Origin: an uncultured Bacilli bacterium
GTDB taxonomy: Bacteria > Bacillota_I > Bacilli_A > RF39 > UBA660
Length of the DNA: 9,551 nt
Assembly: GCA_947584105.1 (NCBI GenBank)
Contig: CANPWK010000040.1
Location: forward strand, 1 to 9,551
Direction of reading: 5' to 3'
A program made the position numbers and the translations under genes. Below, piece by piece: positions 6,549 to 9,551 of this stretch; the first letter of the stretch is position 1, and each line of letters starts with the position of its first letter. The notes beneath the pieces were generated by a model. The model did no database searches, had not been told where the DNA came from, and saw nothing but the letters and a program-made list of their open reading frames with translations.

Positions 6549-6583
6549 AAAAAAGAAAAGTAAATATTTCACTTTTCTTTTTT
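6549..6583 (+). terminator. Terminator of the thyX-tmk operon
   Basis: AAAAAAGAAAAGT (6549-6561) pairs over all 13 bases with ACTTTTCTTTTTT (6571-6583), leaving a 9-base loop. The descending arm is itself T-rich and ends in TTTTTT. This is a textbook Rho-independent fold, 68 bases after the tmk stop. Confidence 0.88.
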
Positions 6584-6653
6584 GCTAACTTTTTTTATTG
6601 ACGCCTCTAAAATGAAATTCGCATCATTAATAGTTTTTTAATTTGATTTTAAT

Positions 6654-6890
6654 ATGGAAACTTCTGATAGTAATTTTTATGATTTTGTAGAACAACTTAA
6701 AAAACTTGGATTAAAAAGAGTAGAAGTAAATGATAAAACAAATGCCTTAAAGTTTGAAAATAAAACTGCTATAAATCACATATTTGTACCTAATAATTGG
6801 CAAATAGATGATTGTGGATTAATTAAAGATTCTTCTTTAGAAACTTTAACAGATCATAAAGGGGTATATGTTAAAGTAAAAGCAAAATAA
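6654..6890 (+). CDS. Hypothetical 78-residue protein
   Basis: I do not recognise this product. It is a small soluble protein with a charged amphipathic N-terminal helix (FYDFVEQLKKLGLKRVEV), then a segment with NHIFVPNNWQIDDCGL and a basic end (YVKVKAK). No signal peptide, membrane segment or known motif is seen. Reasons to believe it: the frame is closed right at a U-tailed hairpin whose stem starts in the stop codon, and the composition is protein-like. Reasons to doubt it: there is no ribosome site, an in-frame TAA lies 15 bases before the ATG, and the only promoter hint is TTGACG at 6598-6603 without a good -10. It could be the C-terminal remnant of a longer gene. It lies between the tmk terminator and its own. 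Confidence 0.45.
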   Translation: METSDSNFYDFVEQLKKLGLKRVEVNDKTNALKFENKTAINHIFVPNNWQIDDCGLIKDSSLETLTDHKGVYVKVKAK

Positions 6891-6910
6891 AAGTGAGAAA
6901 TCACTTTTTT
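6889..6910 (+). terminator. Terminator of the 78-codon ORF
   Basis: AAAAGTGA (6889-6896), GAAA tetraloop, TCACTTTT (6901-6908), then more T's. The last two bases of the TAA stop are in the stem. The GAAA loop and T-run make this a convincing intrinsic terminator, facing the convergent one of the SGNH gene. Confidence 0.82.
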
Positions 6911-6979
6911 TCTAATAATTAAATTATAAATATTTATAATTAGTTCATATATTTTTTTCATAAAATCACCCATGATTAA

Positions 6980-7028
6980 TAAAAAGGAGCATAGTATTTC
7001 TTAATTAATATGGCCTGTACTAGCTCCT
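6980..7028 (-). terminator. Terminator of the SGNH hydrolase gene
   Basis: On the minus strand AGGAGCTAGTA (7028-7018) pairs with TACTA, a one-base bulge, and GCTCCT (6996-6985), then runs into TTTTT (6984-6980). The gene's TAG stop overlaps the base of the stem. The long loop includes GGCC and an AT-rich stretch. Confidence 0.8.
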
Positions 7029-8145
7029 ATCTTATTTTTTTCTTTTCCTTAGTTAAAACTTTTTTAAATATTTCTGTTTCTCTTTTGTATTCATCTGCTA
7101 TTGCTAATTCTCTTTCTTTTGGATATCCAGATAGTTCCATTGCTTTTCTAAAACTTTGTTCATAATCAAATAAAGTAGATTCTATAACACCCTCAGCACC
7201 TTTATTTAAAATTCTATATGTACCGATTCTATGATTACTTTTATTTTTAGATATAATTTTATTTTGATACATATACCCTAATATGTAATTTGCTAAAGCA
7301 TTATGACCAGCTGTTGAAATATGAAAATTATTTTCACTATTATTATATTTTTTCCCAACTTCTTCTGTATCAATAAATGTGATACCATATTGTTTACATA
7401 AATTTAATAATTTTTCATTATAAGCGATTACTAAATCTCTAAATATATTCATTTCTTCACTTTGTAAAGATTTTGGAATATATGCTCCTAAAGTATAAAT
7501 ATCTGTATTTGAATTTATACCTAATATTCTATCATAATTTCTTTCAATAGCATCTATTACTTTTTCTAACGAAAAATGGTCTTTTGTCTTCTCTAAAGTA
7601 TAATAATAGTTTGGTTTTTTATCCCTTGCTTTATAATCAGCTTTTATTCCAAATGGATTAGCACCAACTTCTCTCATTAAGTCATTTACACCACTAGAGT
7701 ATATCATCACAGGTTCTTGTGCAAGTTTTAATGAAGTAGAAATTTTAATATTTTCATCACCTTTTTTAGGTGTGTAAATTAATCTATAAGCATTACCAAT
7801 TTTTCCTAAGAATTTAGGTAATCCTATGTCAGTCATAACCTTTTCTAAAGCACTCACTGCACTATAAATTTGTGATAATTTTATTTCTTCTAAGCTTAAA
7901 TTACTTTTTAAAAAATAATCTATATGCTCTGTTTTGTTCATTGTAAGTGAGAAAGCATTAATAACTTGTGGTGTTAATTCTTCGCTGGTTAATGCTAATG
8001 CTAAATATTCCAACAATCCTTTTTTAAAAAAAGTTGATGTAGTGTTTACTCCTTGTGAATCATTAAGACCTACTATTAATAATCCTCTATTTTTGTAATA
8101 TTGTATTAGTTTTTCAATTTTTTCATTTGAAGCAATTTTGTCCAT
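7027..8145 (-). CDS. SGNH/GDSL-family hydrolase-like protein, cytoplasmic
   Basis: Predicted esterase/lipase/acyl-hydrolase fold; the substrate is unknown. It has 372 residues with no signal peptide or membrane segment. SGNH blocks in order: GLNDSQG (26-32) with candidate nucleophile S30 after beta-strand LLIVGLND; YSSGVNDLMR (149-158) with the GxND block, G152 and N154; and NNFHISTAGHNALANYI (272-288) with candidate catalytic H275. The usual DxxH aspartate is Asn (N272), so the triad looks incomplete unless another acid serves. A charged helical tail (about 322-372) follows the fold. The start is chosen at 8145 because GGAGGG stands eight bases before it. A longer reading to 8190 would begin inside the promoter and has no ribosome site. 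It is monocistronic, with its own promoter and terminator. Confidence 0.75.
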   Translation of the reverse strand: MDKIASNEKIEKLIQYYKNRGLLIVGLNDSQGVNTTSTFFKKGLLEYLALALTSEELTPQVINAFSLTMNKTEHIDYFLKSNLSLEEIKLSQIYSAVSALEKVMTDIGLPKFLGKIGNAYRLIYTPKKGDENIKISTSLKLAQEPVMIYSSGVNDLMREVGANPFGIKADYKARDKKPNYYYTLEKTKDHFSLEKVIDAIERNYDRILGINSNTDIYTLGAYIPKSLQSEEMNIFRDLVIAYNEKLLNLCKQYGITFIDTEEVGKKYNNSENNFHISTAGHNALANYILGYMYQNKIISKNKSNHRIGTYRILNKGAEGVIESTLFDYEQSFRKAMELSGYPKERELAIADEYKRETEIFKKVLTKEKKKIR

Positions 8146-8174
8146 TTCAATATCCCTCCAATAAATTGTTCTAT

Positions 8175-8203
8175 ATTCTAATATAATCAATAATTTTTGT
8201 CAA
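8175..8203 (-). promoter_or_regulatory. Promoter of the SGNH hydrolase gene
   Basis: On the minus strand a perfect TTGACA (8198-8203), a 17-base spacer and TAGAAT (8175-8180). The initiation point would be about 8168, giving a leader of roughly 20 bases that contains the GGAGGG ribosome site. This settles the start codon at 8145. Confidence 0.87.
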
Positions 8204-8537
8204 ATCACCAATGAACTTTTAATGTTGCTTTATTGCTGTTTTTATATCAATATTTCTATATTCATTATTTGTATATGTACTTATTCTATTCATATAAAAA
8301 TTAAATAAGCTATTTTAGATCTAGATAGTTGAACAATTTGATTTTCTATCCAATTTACATTTAAAATACTTAATAAAGAACTTACAACCAATTTTTCCTA
8401 TGTTGGAAATATAGCATTTCAACTCTAAATAAAGTATGTAAAATGTATAAACTTTCAATTCGAACTTGAAAGTAGTTTTTATATGTATTCAAAAAGTTTC
8501 TATAGTTCTATCAATCTGGAAAAATTGTATATGATAT
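8204..8537. other. 334-bp gap without a supported gene
   Basis: I see no gene here. On the minus strand a 24-codon frame ending at 8219 (MNRISTYTNN...AIKQH) is preceded by in-frame stops and has no ribosome site; it might be the tail of decayed coding DNA, but nothing identifies it. The right end holds a hairpin, listed separately. Confidence 0.5.
8451..8473. terminator. Hairpin downstream of the minus-strand pseudogene
   Basis: ACTTTCAA (8451-8458) pairs with TTGAAAGT (8466-8473) around a 7-base loop. On the plus strand it is followed by AGTTTTT; on the minus strand by TTTATACATTTT. It is 64 bases after the pseudogene stop, so it may be that gene's terminator, but the better T-run is on the plus strand. 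Direction is undecided. Confidence 0.45.
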
Positions 8538-9083
8538 TTACAATTTCTTTTTTAAAACTCTATTTTTTAATTTCTCTTCATTATTATCATATTTTTCAAT
8601 AAAATTAGGGTTTATTATAAATCTGATTTGATGGAGTATATATTTAAAATATTGTGAATAACTATTTGCCAAATTGCTTGATAAAAAATCCTCAATATTA
8701 TTAAATTTCTTCATAAATTCTAATTTTAATTTATGAACTTTTGGTGGTGCTGCACAATCTATAATACAATGATCATTTATTTCTTCAAAATAATCTCTCT
8801 GTAGCATTTTTAAATATAGTGTATAAGAAGTATCATGTCTCATATCTGCAATAAATATTTTGTTTTTATTTTGAAAAAATATTTTTTTAAATAATTCCAT
8901 CATTTCAATCGCTTGTTTAATTTTATTTTCATTATCAATTGATACCCATTCTAATATGTTAATATAATCTCCAAATTCTTTATAACATAAGAACCAACCC
9001 GTACCTTATTTTTTTGAAGAAATATATTTTAAAAATTCTATTTTCTCATCATCAATATCTTTTCCCTTATAAATTTCAACCAT
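8538..9083 (-). pseudogene. Unrecognised protein gene interrupted by one TAA
   Basis: From an ATG at 9083 with TGGAGGA four bases upstream, one frame runs 181 codons to the TAA at 8538, except for a TAA at codon 26 (9006-9008). The code before the stop (MVEIYKGKDIDDEKIEFLKY) and after it (GTGWFLCYKEFGDYINILEW) is equally protein-like, so a single nonsense change in an otherwise intact gene is the simplest reading. I do not recognise the family. Visible: soluble, no signal peptide, a helix near 51-70, ADMRHDTSYTLYLKM (about 80-94), an IIDCAAPPKVHKL segment (about 107-119), and a very basic C-terminus. An internal ATG at 8903 leaves a 121-codon frame open, but I see no ribosome site for it. A plausible promoter precedes the gene. 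A sequencing error at one base cannot be excluded. Confidence 0.78.
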
Positions 9084-9108
9084 TTGTCCTCCAAATTTAG
9101 ATTTTCAT

Positions 9109-9137
9109 ATTTTATTTTGGCAAAATATTTAAGCCAA
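9109..9137 (-). promoter_or_regulatory. Probable promoter of the interrupted gene
   Basis: On the minus strand TTGGCT (9132-9137), a 17-base spacer, TAAAAT (9109-9114), then the GGAGG site at 9088-9092. Both hexamers deviate a little from consensus, but spacing and position fit. Confidence 0.55.
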
Positions 9138-9474
9138 CTAAGAATTTTGAATAATAATCAAAATAAACATGAAATAGAAGAAAGTCATAATTGGGTTATA
9201 TTAATAAAATCGCAAAATAGGGAATTTAAGTATGTTTAAATCAAAAAATTTTAGGTTTTAAAGACACATAAAATCAGCAATATATAAAAATTTTAAACAA
9301 GGATATGCTGATTTTTTCGTTCATTAATCCTTTATTTAAATATAAAAATTTTTGTATCAACAAGTGATATAGGTGAAAAAACTCACATGATTGTGTGTGT
9401 AATTATCATAGTAAGGATAGCTATATCTTTAATAAATTAATTTAAAATCTAATATGCAAAAACAAAATATATGG
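9138..9474. other. Gene-free right-hand region
   Basis: No supported gene. A plus-strand frame ending with the TAA at 9238-9240 reads protein-like near its end (EIEESHNWVILIKSQNREF), but it has no ATG and no ribosome site; it may be a gene remnant, and a terminator-type hairpin follows it at 9270-9317. A 16-codon hydrophobic frame at 9387 (MIVCVIIVRIAISLIN) has an AGGTGA 12 bases upstream, too far to trust. Confidence 0.45.
9270..9317 (+). terminator. U-tailed hairpin without an intact upstream gene
   Basis: AAAATCAGCA (9270-9279) pairs with TGCTGATTTT (9306-9315), followed by TT (T-run 9312-9317). Past a bulged A, TAT (9281-9283) can also pair with ATA (9303-9305), extending the stem. The T-run makes it a plus-strand terminator candidate. 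The nearest upstream plus-strand coding-like stretch is the startless frame ending at 9240. Confidence 0.6.
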
Positions 9475-9480
9475 TATAAT
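9472..9480 (+). promoter_or_regulatory. Extended -10 promoter at the right edge
   Basis: TG-G-TATAAT, a perfect extended -10. The -35 position (9452-9457) is not conserved. Initiation would be near 9487, only about 20 bases before a strong terminator hairpin. Confidence 0.55.
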
Positions 9481-9506
9481 CCTGAGTTTGACAGTTTTGA
9501 GAAAGT

Positions 9507-9551
9507 AAAAACTCCCTAAGTCTTATTTTTCAATAGGTTTGGGAGTTTTTT
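9507..9551 (+). terminator. Terminator or attenuator hairpin at the right edge
   Basis: AAAAACTCCC (9507-9516) pairs perfectly with GGGAGTTTTT (9541-9550), and the T-run reaches the window end. The 24-base loop carries a TAGG that could compete for the CCTA part of the left arm. With the promoter at 9472-9480 it would define a transcript of roughly 65 bases: a small RNA, or the leader of a gene beyond the window. Confidence 0.7.

Noticed and set aside
8146..8190. N-terminal extension of the SGNH protein starting at 8190.
   Set aside because: It begins inside the TTGACA-17-TAGAAT promoter and has no ribosome site; GGAGGG sits correctly before 8145.
3897..9008. Stop-codon reassignment (for example TGA or TAG read as Trp).
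   Set aside because: The premature stops are TAG, TGA and TAA in turn, all intact genes use TGG for Trp, and intact genes end properly at TAA/TAG. Independent nonsense mutations explain this better.
9387..9437. 16-codon hydrophobic micro-ORF (toxin-like peptide).
   Set aside because: The AGGTGA is 12 bases from the ATG, and AT-rich DNA gives such frames by chance; no antitoxin RNA is evident.

Overview
The window is very AT-rich DNA from a low-GC Gram-positive (Bacillota, most likely a Bacilli/Erysipelotrichia-like gut lineage). Support comes from strong AGGAGG-type ribosome sites, TTGACA/TATAAT promoters, short U-tailed hairpin terminators, a class B sortase with a secreted substrate, and a YugP-type metallopeptidase. 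Intact genes use TGG for Trp, and TAA, TAG and TGA all appear as stops, so the standard code applies. The lineage is an inference from these traits, not from a marker gene.

Left part (1-2225, all minus strand): the N-terminal part of a YugP-like membrane zinc metallopeptidase runs off the left edge behind a near-consensus promoter. Next come a secreted, wall-sorted protein ending in an NPNTS sorting signal and, upstream of it, a class B sortase that probably anchors it.

Middle (2226-6890, plus strand): a 10-TM EamA/DMT-type transporter, then a nucleotide-metabolism cluster. The cluster holds a YfbR-like HD phosphohydrolase broken by two nonsense codons, both at predicted Trp positions, then thyX and tmk separated by one base. 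ThyX methylates dUMP to dTMP and Tmk phosphorylates dTMP to dTDP. The ThyX is double length, with two ThyX-like halves that each keep a different part of the signature. A strong terminator closes the operon. A 78-codon orphan ORF follows with its own terminator.

Right part (6891-9551): a cytoplasmic SGNH/GDSL-like hydrolase on the minus strand has a clear promoter, Shine-Dalgarno sequence and terminator. Beyond it lies a second pseudogene, an unrecognised protein interrupted by one TAA, whose promoter-like sequence and Shine-Dalgarno are intact. At the edge is gene-free DNA with two U-tailed hairpins. The last one sits right after an extended -10 box and may be a small RNA or the attenuator of a gene beyond the window.

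I see no phage, CRISPR, transposase, tRNA or rRNA. The clearest biology is the composite ThyX, the sortase-substrate pair, and two freshly decayed genes.
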